Source: Euglena gracilis
Taxonomy: Eukaryota > Euglenida > Euglenophyceae > Euglenales
Direction of reading: 5' to 3'
DNA length: 64,000 bases
Assembly: GCA_039621445.1 (NCBI GenBank)
Contig: CP154956.1
Location: 16,099,508-16,163,507, forward strand
The notes under the pieces are model-generated. The model was not told where the DNA came from and did no database searches. It worked only from the letters and a program-made list of their open reading frames with translations. Position 1 is the stretch's first letter, and each line of letters starts with the position of its first letter. A program made the translations under genes and the position numbers. Of this stretch, positions 31,901 through 40,902 are shown piece after piece.

Positions 31901-31946
31901 TGGCCGAAAGAGCCACAGATCGTATGATCCTGAACTCATAAGGTGA
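28935..31946 (+). CDS. Non-LTR retrotransposon polyprotein: reverse transcriptase with C-terminal zinc knuckle and restriction-like endonuclease
   Basis: This is an uninterrupted frame of about 1,000 codons. Residues 53-115 resemble the N-terminal segment common in this algal/protist RT family (a helical stretch, then WEALHRLFIFPKLVLGAPP). The RT domain runs from about 300 to 520, with KKDGGLRPIAVGD (from residue 315), QADVSNAFNTID (D389), HQGDTCGPIAFALG and the catalytic YLDDG (residues 476-480). A knuckle CX2CX9HX3C follows (C816, C819, H829, C833), then a PD-(D/E)xK-like restriction-like endonuclease signature (D874, D889 in AVDVTIEHP). This layout is that of R2/CRE-type elements, which nick DNA and prime cDNA synthesis at the target. 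No APE endonuclease is present. The first Met (28935) lies in a repeat also found at 41285-41371, so the in-frame Met at 29091 is the better start. Intactness suggests a recent, possibly active copy. Confidence 0.9.
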   Translation: MFAPPEKKLIRHLCPHQGASAVHASPHPSVPLPSSPHQPVGIGTPLSLPCPDMQPELQVVLSTNCPTLRRIPVSSRHAICDALASSIQTFLQAQTWEALHRLFIFPKLVLGAPPKTSSSHQHTLHCLLEKRLAQWHAGEFAALFDPLRSDRRRKRPTTRANPSGSTSDSVARGLMDRVRGLVEEGALGKAVDALTSLPLASPGDSAVMQKLLSLHPQGSPLRASLPLPGAGNTPQTNDFIWSSIVQEAAASFPRGSAPGPSGLRPQHLRDLLDREAGTGPLHTALGSLAQKAWEGSLPAKASIIFGTSNLIPLTKKDGGLRPIAVGDCLRRFIGKMLLRHPQCKAETSQLFPQQLGVGVRYGAETVGLAVQAALASLPVDGDWVVFQADVSNAFNTIDRSAFLQASLDLCPSLYNWLRFSYGEDVPLLCQGDVLCHSRTGVHQGDTCGPIAFALGLHQALQQASANLPNTVWQAWYLDDGTVIGPAIDVLPFTASLATALGSVGLHLNPSKCALWGPGVPCATPKPPALQILPPDHLAQNFPVTPWGPGSGILCLGVPCDYPGDCTFSDTAWAKASEKFQATISRLQQLPDPQLQHCLLRNCLDGCRVTHLLRQTNISSGTHSVQVISDSIRSAACDIVGAPLSALHWKQITLPCNKTGWGITDPQLERPAARLAACVGFSQRAPGFNIPPPWRLLPLPDTIPVAKLARDTLGPHSEPLASWIANPSSLACSTPDHSTQSWWAERFHAVRVATLEEGAPLRDIARLRCQSSAFLQNWMTVLPSRSVNTVLAPDEYRLLLRFWTGLPLIPTTDMLLCPLCAEAVDPFGDHLLACRRNGITERHNCVRDAIFDLCQRSGITLRKEQGCEGGTRDADLLLLGWNKGKHLAVDVTIEHPLAPSRWPLNLTRVQRTLPDAEMHKRTQAEERCARHQWEYIGAAFNPWGCTGPAASKLLRDVLLMFWNSQTTKTSGIDRKPGHHPGPCSCTAAAVGRKSHRSYDPELIR

Positions 31947-32195
31947 AAATGCTCCCCGTTGCACCAGCTTTCCGGAGCCACAAAGCCGGAGAACACCACC
32001 GCGCATGCACACTTCACACCTCTCCACCCATCATCACTCTCTGCTTGGGCTTTGCCCTTGCTCTCACCGCTCGACCCACGCTCCTTCGTTGTATATAGCC
32101 TCGCACCCTCGAACACTCAAATCCAGTAGGCTGTGCCACTGGTAAATCCGGTCGGACACCCGAAATCGTCTGACCTGTCCTTTTGACCTTTTGAC
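31947..32195 (+). other. 3' flank of the full-length retrotransposon
   Basis: About 250 bp between the stop codon and a decayed copy of the same element. It has no recognised repeat match elsewhere in the window and no poly-A tail, so the true 3' end of the element was not fixed. Confidence 0.4.
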
Positions 32196-33566
32196 CCAAC
32201 GGGCACCCGGCTTCAATATCCCTCCAATCTGGCGCATGAACCCGCTACCGGACACCATCCCCGTAATTGGCTCGTGATACTTGAGGTCCGCACAGCGAGC
32301 GAACCCCTGACCCTTCCTCCTGTGCCTGTTCCACCCCAGATCATTCCACTCAATCGTGGTGGGCCGAACGTTTCCACGTCGTTCGCGTGGCAACCTTGGA
32401 GGAGGGTGCGCCACTTCGGGAAATCGCCAGACTTCGTTGTCATTCCTCTGCCTTCCTTCAAAATTGGATGACCGTCCTACCGTCCAGGTCCGTAAACATT
32501 GTCCTGGCACCGGATGAATATAGGCTGTTATTCCACTTCTGGACCGGTTTGCCCTTGATCCCAACAAGTGATATGCTTTTGTGCCCCTAGTGTGCTGAGG
32601 CGGTCAATCCCTTTGGTTATCACCTCCTGGCTTGCAGAAGGAATGGCATTACTGAAAGACATAACTGCGTGCGCGACGCCATCTTTGACCTCTACCAACG
32701 TTCAGGTATCACCCTGCGCAAAGAACAAGGTTGTGAGGCTGGCACCCGTGACGCTGATCTCCTCCTCCTTGGGTGGAAGCACGTTGCTGTGATGTCACCA
32801 TCAGAGACAAGGCACAGGGGGGAGGGGGGGTCCGAGGGGGGGGTTGGAAAAATCACAACTGTACTGCCTACCCCCGAGACAGTTGCGACATTTTTTGTCC
32901 AATTGAGGTTGGCAATGATGGATTTTGCGAATTCAGATGCATTTTACGAAATATTTGTCTCTTGTAAAAAGAATGGTAGCCAGTGTTTTCACTTTGAACA
33001 CTTAGCAGAAAGGCAGGAAGCAGCTTCAATCACTCCCCCTTGGCACACCATGCGGAATTGAGCCAGGGTTGACGTTTTTTTTTGTTTTTTTCAAAAAAGA
33101 ACAAAAAATATGTTTTTTTTAAAAAAACACAAAAAAACATGTTTTCTTTTTGAAAAAGCAAAAATTGACATTTTTCCTTGCGAAATGGCCTGCAAACCTG
33201 CAAAGCGGCATGCCCCCCACCCGTGACCCCCCCCCGCCCCGTGACCCCCCCATGACCCCCCCCCCCCGCGACCCGCACCACCCCCTTAAAAAAAAACATG
33301 TTTTTTGTTTCAAAAAACAAGCCGTTTTTTTTTTCATCTGTCTCGGGGGGGTTGGAAGTGGGGGGGGTCCCCGGAGGGGGGGGTTGGAACTGTACAGGGG
33401 GGGAGGGGGGGTCCCAAGGTTTGACCAACTGTACTGCCTTGTCCCCATCGAACACCCGCTAGCTCCTTCACATTGGCCTCTTAATTTGACCAGAGTTCAG
33501 CATACTCTACAGGATGCTGGACTGCATAAACGATCCCAGGCTGAAGATCGGTGCGCCCGTCCATAG
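32196..33566 (+). pseudogene. Decayed 3' fragment of the same retrotransposon, split by an insertion
   Basis: Starting at CAACGGGCACCCGGCTTCAA, the sequence matches positions 30975-31735 of the full-length element: the same GTGGTGGGCCGAACGTTTCC, zinc-knuckle and endonuclease segments. It carries stops, frameshifts and a short deletion near 32260-32330. The tail of the homology resumes at 33447 after an insertion (32803-33446). It then stops at about 33566, where a TAGTGGGC MITE begins. Identity to the neighbour is high. It was produced by tandem duplication, or by a second insertion close by. Confidence 0.9.
32803..33446 (+). mobile_element. 644-bp insertion with GACAAGGCA inverted ends in the retrotransposon fragment
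   Basis: The intact element reads through GTCACCATTGAACACCCGCT. Here the same text is broken after CACCATC and resumes at ATCGAACACCCGCT, giving a 3-bp (ATC) to 5-bp (CCATC) duplication. The insert starts AGAGACAAGGCACAGGGG and ends CTGTACTGCCTTGTCCCC, so its ends are inverted repeats around GACAAGGCA. Inside are C/G runs, a unique ~200-bp core also found at about 41960-42200, and A/T palindromes of TTTTTTAAAAAAA type. Further end-fragments are at 41880-41990 and 43640-43750. It is a nonautonomous DNA element of undetermined superfamily. Confidence 0.85.
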
Positions 33567-33657
33567 TGGGCTGGCCTGTTTTTTTTTGACGTTGTTTTTT
33601 TGGTTTTTTTTAATTCTAACAATGTTTTTTTTAAAAAAAACAAAAAATACGACCACT
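33564..33657 (+). mobile_element. TAGTGGGC MITE, degenerate copy
   Basis: It begins TAGTGGGC and ends GACCACTG. Between these is T-run DNA with TTGACGTTG and AATTCTAACAATG, then an A-run. The same order is seen at 51026-51118 and, reversed, at 43022-43117. It truncates the retrotransposon fragment. Confidence 0.75.
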
Positions 33658-33929
33658 GGGTCCACCAACTCCGCGCCAGGCCCGAGTTATTCACGCGCGA
33701 AGGGGTCCAAACTGGGTAGGATCGGCCCCCCCCGGAAAAATAAGCCCCCCCCCCCTTTGGACTCTGCCATTTCGGCCAAAAAATGTCAATTTTCAAAATA
33801 TCTCCAAAATGAAGCCAAATCAAAGGAAATGTCCGGAGGCCAAATTTGAAGCCCTTGGAATGCCCCATCTACCGGTATTTGGTTTCCCTTGTTCTCTCTA
33901 CAAAACACTCTCCATTGTATGACCCGCAC

Positions 33930-34100
33930 CCAACCGCCCGAGACAAACAAGCCAACGAAGGCGACAAGAGCCACCCCCCCCCCCAAGCACTGTTTTTTGA
34001 AGGTGAGCCTCGCTCATTTTCCACTAACCTCTCACCAAGTCACCGAACATTCTTTGTACACGATCGCTTTGTACATGTTGTAATAGAACGCCCCACTGAG
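33930..34100 (+). repeat. Orphan copy of the retrotransposon-tail repeat
   Basis: ACAAACAAGCCAACGAAGGC, TTGAAGGTGAGCCTCGCTCA and TTTTCCACTAACCTCTCACC match the duplicated tail at 23700-23930, followed by divergent sequence. Confidence 0.7.
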
Positions 34101-34212
34101 TCCCCTCGGGATAAGGTTGGACGATTAACGTGACCCCCCCCCCCCTATTTGGCCGCCCTCTGGGCGGCCCGGACCCCCCTTCTGGCCAATTAGGGGGGGG
34201 GGACAATTAGGG

Positions 34213-34495
34213 GGGGGGTCGCTGAGCTCTTATCTCTTTAGAGTAAGAGCGAAGCTTACCACCAGGGAAAAGTGGGGGGTCGGACCCCCCCCTCCCCCGC
34301 CGCCCCTGAGTAGACCTTGAAAACTGCGGATTATCACCATGACCCCGGCCCGGTTCCCAGAATTTTTTATTCAGTGCAAGCGACTGGATTTCTAGTTTCC
34401 GAATCACCTGGGTTTGACCCCCAACTCCCCGCCAGACCCGAGTTATTCACGCGCGAAGGGGTCCAAACTCGGTAGGATTTACCCGCCCCCCCTGG
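34213..34495 (+). repeat. Composite dispersed repeat, copy 1 (inverted copy at 53985-54245)
   Basis: GAGCTCTTATCTCTTT, AGCTTACCACC, the ATTATCACCATGACCCCGGC phrase and GAGTTATTCACGCGCGAAGG are in this order. The reverse complement of the series is found at 53985-54245. A short part (CACGCGCGAAGGGGTCCAAA) also occurs at 33690. Function unknown. Confidence 0.75.
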
Positions 34496-34499
34496 ATAA

Positions 34500-35930
34500 G
34501 TCCCCCCCCTTTGGACTCTGCCATTTCGGCCAAAAAATGTCAATTTTCAAAATACCTCCAAAATGAAGCCAAATCAAAGGAAATATCCGGAGACCTGATT
34601 TGAAGCCCTTGGAACGCCCCATCTGCTGGTATTTTGATTTCCCCGCAACTCCCCGCCTAGCCCGAGATACGGCCGTTTTTGGCCCAGAATGTACCAGTGT
34701 GCATTCCCATGTACACTGGGAATGTACACATTCCCAGTGTACATGGGAATGTACACTTTTCCCACTGTTCGACATAGCCGTTTTCGGGGGGTGGGGGGGT
34801 CAAAAAACCAATGTTTTCAAAATTTCTCGAAAATGACGCAAAGTCAAAGGAAATGTCCGGAGACCTAAATTGATGCCCCTGGGACGCTCTATGTACTGGG
34901 ATTATGGTTTCCCCACAACTCCCCGCGTAGCCCGAGATACGGGCGTATTTCGGCCAATTTAGGCCATTTTAGGCCATTTTGTACACTTTTTCCACTGTTC
35001 GACTTGGCCGTTTTCGGCCAAAAAAGTCGAAAAAAATCAAAAAAAATTTTACCCGAAACGATGTTTTTTGGCCTCCCGGACCCGGAAAAACTGTTTTTGA
35101 GCCGAAAATGTGCGTTTTTCGACCCGCCAGCGCCCCGTTTTGGGCCGCCGACCCATGGACGGGTGTGTTCCCCCTGCGTCCCCCCCGCGTCCCCCCCCGC
35201 GTCCCCCCCCGCGTCCCGCATTTTGGCCGGGCACATTTTTGGGTCGACCAAAGGAAAATTACACCCAAATTTGGGTGACACCAAAGAAAACATGTGCGGG
35301 CAGTTGGGCCACAATTCCCCCGCGCGTCCCCCCCGCGTCCCCCCCCGCGTCCCCCCCCGCGTCCCGAACCACCCCCACACTTTTCCCACTGTTCGACATA
35401 GCCGTTTTCGGGGGGTGGGGGGGTCAAAGAACCAATGTTTTCAAAATTTCTCGAAAATGATGCAAAGTCAAAGGAAATGTCCGGAGACCTAAATTGAAGC
35501 CCCTCGGACGCTCTATGTACTGGGATTATGGTTTCCCCACAACTCCCCGCGTAGCCCGAGATACGGGCGTATTTCGGCCATTTTAGCCATTTTAGGCCAT
35601 TTTGTACACTTTTTCCACTGTTCGATTTGGCCGTTTTCGGCCAAAAAAGTCCAAAAAAATCAAAAAAATTTTTTGCCCGAAACGATGTTTTTTTGGCCTC
35701 CCGGACCCTGAAAAACTGTTTTTGAGCCGAAAACGAGCGTTTTTCGACCCGCCAGCGCCCCGTTTTGGGCCGCCGACCCATTGACTTTGGGTCAAAACCG
35801 GGTCAAAGAAGTCGAAAAAAATCGAAAATTTTTTTTTACCCGAAACGATGTTTTTTGGCCTCCCGGACCCGGAAAAACTTTTTTTGAGCCGAAAACGAGC
35901 GTTTTTCGACCCGCCGGCCCCCCCATTTCT
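34500..35930. repeat. Dispersed GTCCGGAGACCT family with local triplication
   Basis: A ~170-bp phrase set (TCAAAGGAAATGTCCGGAGA, then TTTGAAGCCC, then AACTCCCCGCSTAGCCCGAG) occurs at about 34510-34670, 34800-34960 and 35430-35580. Reversed or diverged relatives are near 33780-33870, 38600-38780, 50100-50190, 50820-50940, 53370-53500 and 53600-53740. The segment 34777-35160 is repeated at 35404-35790 (period ~627 bp) and, in part, at 35810-35925. CGCGTCCCCCCC short repeats fill 35170-35220 and 35320-35370. Confidence 0.8.
34697..34756. repeat. Palindrome, 29-bp arms with one mismatch, 2-nt centre
   Basis: GTGTGCATTCCCATGTACAC plus TGGGAATGT is followed by AC and then its reverse complement, with one G/A difference. 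The arms are themselves made of smaller GTACAC palindromes. Confidence 0.9.
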
Positions 35931-36246
35931 GGCACAAAACCCATAGATTTCAGGCAAAAGAGCTCCATGGAGTGCGCCGGTATGTATGGAGGGGTCAATG
36001 AAGGGGTGGGTGCGCGCTTATTAAGAGCTCAGCATTATTCAAAACCTGGTTACCCCTAACCCCCGGTTAATTGGGCGGGGGGGGGGCTTGGCCAACTGAC
36101 TGACATGAAGGAGGCTCAGGGGGCGTCTCCGCCAGCCAACACGAGGGATTCCGGGTTGGGCGGTGCCGTGATCCCCCCCCCCATTATGTACCTCCCCCCG
36201 GGAGGCCAAAATTGGGGGGGAGGTACACAATGGGGGGGAGGGGGGC

Positions 36247-36313
36247 CGGGTCTGGGAATGAGACCTGGGTACCCCCCCCGGGGGGGGGTACCCAGGTCTC
36301 ATTCCCAGACCCG
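36247..36313. repeat. Perfect inverted repeat, 33-bp arms
   Basis: CGGGTCTGGGAATGAGACCT plus GGGTACCCCCCCC faces its exact reverse complement across a single G. C- and G-runs form the apex. Confidence 0.92.
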
Positions 36314-36409
36314 ACCGAACAGCCCAAAAGGGGTCATTTTTGGCAACTTTGGATGTTTGCAATAAATGATCAATTTTCAGCACATTTGCCAAATATCACT
36401 TTTTAAACC

Positions 36410-36545
36410 GGCGTTTGAGACGCCGGGTTCAGGACAGAACCGGCGTCCCCCCCCCCACGGGTTTTCCGGACCCCGGTTCTGTCCTAAAACCCGGCGTTAG
36501 GAACGCCGGTTCTGTCCAAAACCCGGCGTCCGGTTTGGGACAGTA
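36410..36545. repeat. GGACAGAACCGGCGT inverted-repeat cluster, left
   Basis: GTTCAGGACAGAACCGGCGT and its reverse complement forms (ACGCCGGTTCTGTCC, CCCGGCGT) alternate four times. A related pair at 37335-37432 encloses GGTGGCGGAC / GTCCGCCACC. Together the two clusters bracket the 36.5-37.3 kb degenerate repeat, and fragments occur near 39685 and 48500. Confidence 0.75.
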
Positions 36546-36769
36546 TTTTGTGTAAAAAAGTGTGCCAATGTGACCCCAGAAACAAAAATCTCCTTGGATG
36601 AAAGGGGATAAAAGGCACAATTGCTGAGTGCAAAATATCATGGATGACTGACGGCAAGCGTTTTGCAGTTTCTGAGGTGGGGGGGGGGGAGGATTGCTAG
36701 GCATACCGGTTGCTACAGCTGCACTGATTACAGGGCAAAACATATTGCCGGCAAGGAGACACATTACAG

Positions 36770-37245
36770 AAATTTTGGCTGGCCCCCACTTGGGAATTTT
36801 GGGTGGACCCCCCCTGGGTTTTTTCAGACATACGGCAGGGAAATTTTGGCTGGACCCGCCCTGGGTTATTTCAAAAATTCGGTTTAGTGTTGACTGCCCA
36901 CCCCTGGGTTTTTTCTTAGAATTACGGTTGGGAAATGTTGGCTGGACCCCCCTGGGTTTTTTAGAAATACGGTTGTTAAATGCCTGCTGGAACCCCCCGT
37001 GCGTATTTCAGAATTGCGGCTGGTAAATGTTGGCTGGACCCCCTGGGTTGTTTCAGACATACGGAGGGGAAACTGTGGTTGGACCTCGCTGGGTTTATTA
37101 TCACGGTTGGGATATTTTGGCTGGACCTGCTGGGTTTTTTTCTGTCAGAAATACGGTTGGGGAATACGGCTGGAACCCCCATGGCTTTTTTAGAGTTTCA
37201 GAGATTTTATGTTTGAATCCTTCGGGTTTTTTTTTCAGAATTTGC
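36770..37245 (+). repeat. Degenerate ~55-60-bp tandem repeat
   Basis: The phrase ATTTTGGCTGGACCCCCCTG then GGTTTTTTCAGAMATACGGY recurs about eight times with heavy substitution and length change. Short Trp/Pro-rich open frames in this block follow the repeat in all phases and are not considered coding. Confidence 0.75.
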
Positions 37246-37334
37246 TTTCGGACGTTTTGGCTGTTCCCCCCTGGGACTAAAGGGGAACGCTAGTGAACGT
37301 ATTTCTAGGTGCTCCCTGGCCCGAAGGGGGTGAA

Positions 37335-37432
37335 CGCCGGTTCTGTCCTGAACCCGGCGTCTCTAAAATGCCGCTTTAAACAAGGGGTGGCGGACGGGTT
37401 CAGGACAGAACCGGCGTCCGCCACCCCTTTTT
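37335..37432. repeat. GGACAGAACCGGCGT inverted-repeat cluster, right
   Basis: GAACGCCGGTTCTGTCCTGA is followed 60 bp later by TCAGGACAGAACCGGCGTCC, with GGGGTGGCGGAC / GTCCGCCACCCC forming an inner hairpin. Confidence 0.8.
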
Positions 37433-37559
37433 TGTAGTAGAAAACGTCCCAAAAACGTCGATTTTTGAGCATTTTTGGGAAAATTCTTTAGAAAAAGTGT
37501 TATGATAGTGAGCTACCATCCCCCCCATCATGTACCTCCCCCCCAGGGGGTACATACCC

Positions 37560-38360
37560 TCACCCCCCCCCAAGGTTGACGGCTTGTTTTTTTTAAAACA
37601 AAAAAAACATGTTTTTTTTAAAAAAATATGTTTTTTTAAAAAAAAAACAAAAAAAACGTCATGGAGGGTTTGGGTGAAAAAAAATTTTGAACGTTTTTTT
37701 AAAGGAAAAAGGTCATTTTTTATCTCTGCAGCTTCGCAGTCCGTAAAGGGTGATGGCTTTCACATGAACCATCATTTTAGTATTTTTGGATGAAGGGTCT
37801 GGAAAAACTAAAAAAAACGTCACTTTGATGACCAAAAACATGACTTTAGAACTTTTTCCTCAAAAAATGACCATTTCGCAAGGAAAAGGGTCAATTTTTG
37901 CTTTTTCAAAAAAAACATGTTTTTTTTTGCGTTTTTTTTAAAAAAACATGTTTTTTTTGTTTTTTTTAAAAAAAACAAAAAAAAACGTCAACCTAATTGC
38001 CCCCCCCCCCCTAATTGGCTAATTGGGGGGTCCTTAAGGGAGGTCCATTAGCCAATTAGGGGGGGGGGGTTAGCCCAATTGGCCAATGGACGTTCCCTTG
38101 GCCAACTTTGGCCAATTTCGGCAAGGGGTCAGAAAACCTCCAAAAACGTCCGTTTCGAAAATGTTAAAAATTGCCGGATAAGAAAAAGTCATGACCGATC
38201 CAAAAATGCACAAAAAATCGACCAATTTTGCACACGTCAAAAATTATGGGGTCGGGGTCCTCGAGCCCCCCCCCTCCTAATTGTCCCCCCCCCCTAATTG
38301 GCTAATTGGGGGTCTGAAGGAGCCCGGCCATTAGCCAATTAGGGGGGGGGTGAGGGTAAT
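37560..38360. repeat. A/T hairpin repeats and AATTGGCTAATTGG palindromes
   Basis: 37580-37665 is an A/T palindromic stretch (AAAACATG TTTTTTT blocks) opened by GGTTGACGGCTTG and closed by AACGTCATGGAGGGTTTGGG. The same unit recurs at 44055-44160. 37895-37990 is a second unit closed by AACGTCAACC. 38000-38075 and 38275-38345 are hairpins built from CCCCCCCTAATTGGCTAATT. No coding content. Confidence 0.7.
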
Positions 38361-38785
38361 GGGGGGTACATAATGGGGGGGGATGGTTACCCTCCCCCCC
38401 TTTTGTCCCCCCCCCCTTGTTGTCCCTGGGCCCCGGCCGACAGGTGATTTTTTGGCCCGGCCAATGAAATTCCTTTGGTACCCCCTTATTGTCCCCCCCC
38501 CCCTTATTGTCCGGTTGGGCCTCCCGGGGAGAGGTCGGTGGGACAACAAGGGGGGGGGGGTGGTAGTCAGACAGTGGGAAAAGTGTACAAAATTGCCCGC
38601 TGGCCGAAATACGGGCATATCTCGGGCTAGGCGGGGAGTTGCGGGGAAATCAAAATACCAGCAGATGGGGCGTTCCAAGGGCTTCAAATTAGGTCTCCGA
38701 ACATTTCCTTTGACTTGGCTTCATTTTGGAGATATTTTGAAAATTGACATTTTTTGGCCGAAATGGCAGAGTCCAAAGGGGGGGG

Positions 38786-38921
38786 CAGGGGTGCCACAAG
38801 GGGGGGTCGGGGGGGGGCGGCCGCCCCCCCCGAGATTTTGGGAAGAAAATTTTTTTTCACTTCACAAAAATGTGTTGTAGTTATGAACCAAAGTTTTGTC
38901 CAAATTTATTAGTGAAAAGGA
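38786..38921 (+). repeat. Dispersed GGTGCCACAAGGGGGGGTCG repeat, copy 2
   Basis: Near-identical to 28122-28251 up to TTATTAGTGAAAAGG. The flanking text then differs. Confidence 0.85.
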
Positions 38922-39740
38922 AAATTATTGATTTTCACACCAGTTTTGCACAATCTCTGAAGGGAAAACCGCAACCGTCTGGCTGCCCTTCGGGCAGCAT
39001 CACAAGGTTTGGGAGGGGGTTTGGGAGGGGGCATGAAATTTTCAAGACAAAAGTGTTTTTTGTTCGACATAATGGCAGGCCCCTGGGGAAGTTTCAAGAA
39101 CCAACGGCATTCAAGAACCAACGGCAAATAGGCAAAATTTCTTTTATTAACAGCATTTTGGGAGATGACAAACATACGTGTCATGTTCCAAACGTGCCCA
39201 AGTTTGGTTTTAGGGGTTTGGCTTCTGCGGTGAACTTCACCAAAAGGCCATTTTTCGACCAAAAAAATCAAAAGATGTCATTTTTTGCAATTTTTTATAA
39301 AATTTTATGTAAAGTCTCGGTGCCTTCGGCGCCGTGGTCCCCGCCCCCGGGCTCCTCCTAACTCTTGGACATCAGGCAGTTTTTCTTGCAAGAAGGAGCA
39401 ATTCTTTGCACAAAAAAATTTACCGGCAAACCCCCAAAACAGTCCAAAAAAGTCTACTGATGAACTTCACCAGTAAAGTTCACCGGCCGAAGGTGCCCCT
39501 CCCCTCCTCACCGGTGAACTTCACCGGGGTTCCTCAGCCCCCCCCCCCCACCCCTGTCCAACCTCCAAGGTGTTAGGGGGGATCGGGGGTGACCACAGCG
39601 CTTTCGGTGCCGCGGTCCCCGCCCCCGATCTCCCCCTGACTCTTGGACAACACACAACTTTTGTTGCAAAAAAGTGGTGAGGGACGCCGGTTCCGTCGTG
39701 AACACGGCTTCAGAGACGCTAGTTCTGCCCTTCACGCCTT
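38922..39740. other. Mixed sequence without a recognised gene
   Basis: It contains CTGCCCTTCGGGCAGC and GCCTTCGGCGCC hairpins, a duplicated CAAGAACCAACGGCA phrase (39098-39125) and repeated GGTGAACTTCACC palindromes near 39460-39530 (also at 44785-44810). No domain or splice-supported exon was seen. Confidence 0.45.
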
Positions 39741-40353
39741 TTCTGATATATATTTTAGGTGTATTTTAACATTTTGTTGGAAGGAAAACCATTACCGTCT
39801 AGCTGCCCTTCGGGCAGCACTGAAATTTAACATTTTAATGTTAAATTTCTCTCTCTTTAAATTTCTCTTTCTAAATGCTCCCTTGTCCCCAGCCCACATT
39901 GGTCTTTGGGTTTGGGATCACTTTTTTTTAAAAACGTGTTCAGCCCGCCAAATGCCTGCCCTGAAATTCGTGGTCATGAACACGTTTTCAATGAGGGCAT
40001 TTGTGGCAATGACACGTTTTCAGTGAAGGCATCCGGGTTCAGGCACGTTTTCAATGAGGGCATTTGTGTCAATGACACGTTTTCAGTGAAGGCATCCGGG
40101 TTCAGGCACGTTTTCAGTGAGGGCATCTGTGGCAACCCTGAGTAAAAAGCAAAAAACACTATCATGAAAAATCGGCGTGTGGTTGCGAGGCCGGGTGGTC
40201 CTCAACGAGTGAGGCGGGTCGGGGGCACTCTACAACACAACAGAAGGCTAGGTTGCCTTGGAGCACAACGAAACAGAGTGGCGGACATCACGGCACACGA
40301 CACGCTTTACACAAAGAAACCGTGATTGGGCCGATTTCGAGACTTTAAAAGTC

Positions 40354-40625
40354 TTAAATCTTCGCCCAAAACACGGTTTCAAACAAGAACAGTGTTTTGG
40401 GCCAAGGTTTTAGGGGGGCCCAGGGGCGACACAGTTTGGCGAACTCCAAACAGTTGGCAACAGCAGCAAGCTCTGCACCTACGGAGCCGGACTTTTTCTT
40501 TGTGTTGCCCTGTGCCAGCAAGGTGCCATGAAGGGGGTCCGTCCTAGGGGGAGGTGGCAAAAGACCATTCACAAAGTTTGCCGTGCGTTTGGCCATATTG
40601 GCAGGGCTGCGGGAAAAAAGAAAAA
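40354..40625 (-). CDS. Exon-like segment of unknown gene, possibly captured
   Basis: On the minus strand a long pyrimidine tract ending in CCCGCAG precedes an open frame reading SPANMAKRTANFVNGLLPPP, then PRTDPLHGTLLAQGNTKKKS and GSVGAELAAVANCLEFAKLC. Composition is normal for protein and unlike the surrounding repeats. I do not recognise a domain. A donor is not obvious. It lies between two direct tandem blocks of the composite insertion. It could be a real exon, a transduplicated gene fragment, or chance. Confidence 0.35.
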
Positions 40626-40902
40626 AAGAAAAAAAAGGGGGGGGGGGTGACACGTTTTCAGTGAGGGCATTTGTGGCAATGACACGTTTTCAGTGAAGGC
40701 ATCCGGGTTCAGGCACGTTTTCAGTGAGGGCATTTGTGTCAATGACACGTTTTCAGTGAAGGCATCCGGGTTCAGGCACGTTTTCAGTGAGGGCGCCGTT
40801 TTTTGGGTCCGAATTTCACAAATTGGCGTTTTTGACCCCTTGCGTGAATCATGACCACGAATTTCAGGGCAGGCATTTGGCGGGCTCTGAAAACGTTTTT
40901 AA

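Noticed and set aside
36694-37293. Trp/Pro/Leu-rich repeated peptide frames
   Set aside because: The same peptide-like phrases appear in several frames of a degenerate ~57-bp tandem repeat, and reading frames break between units.
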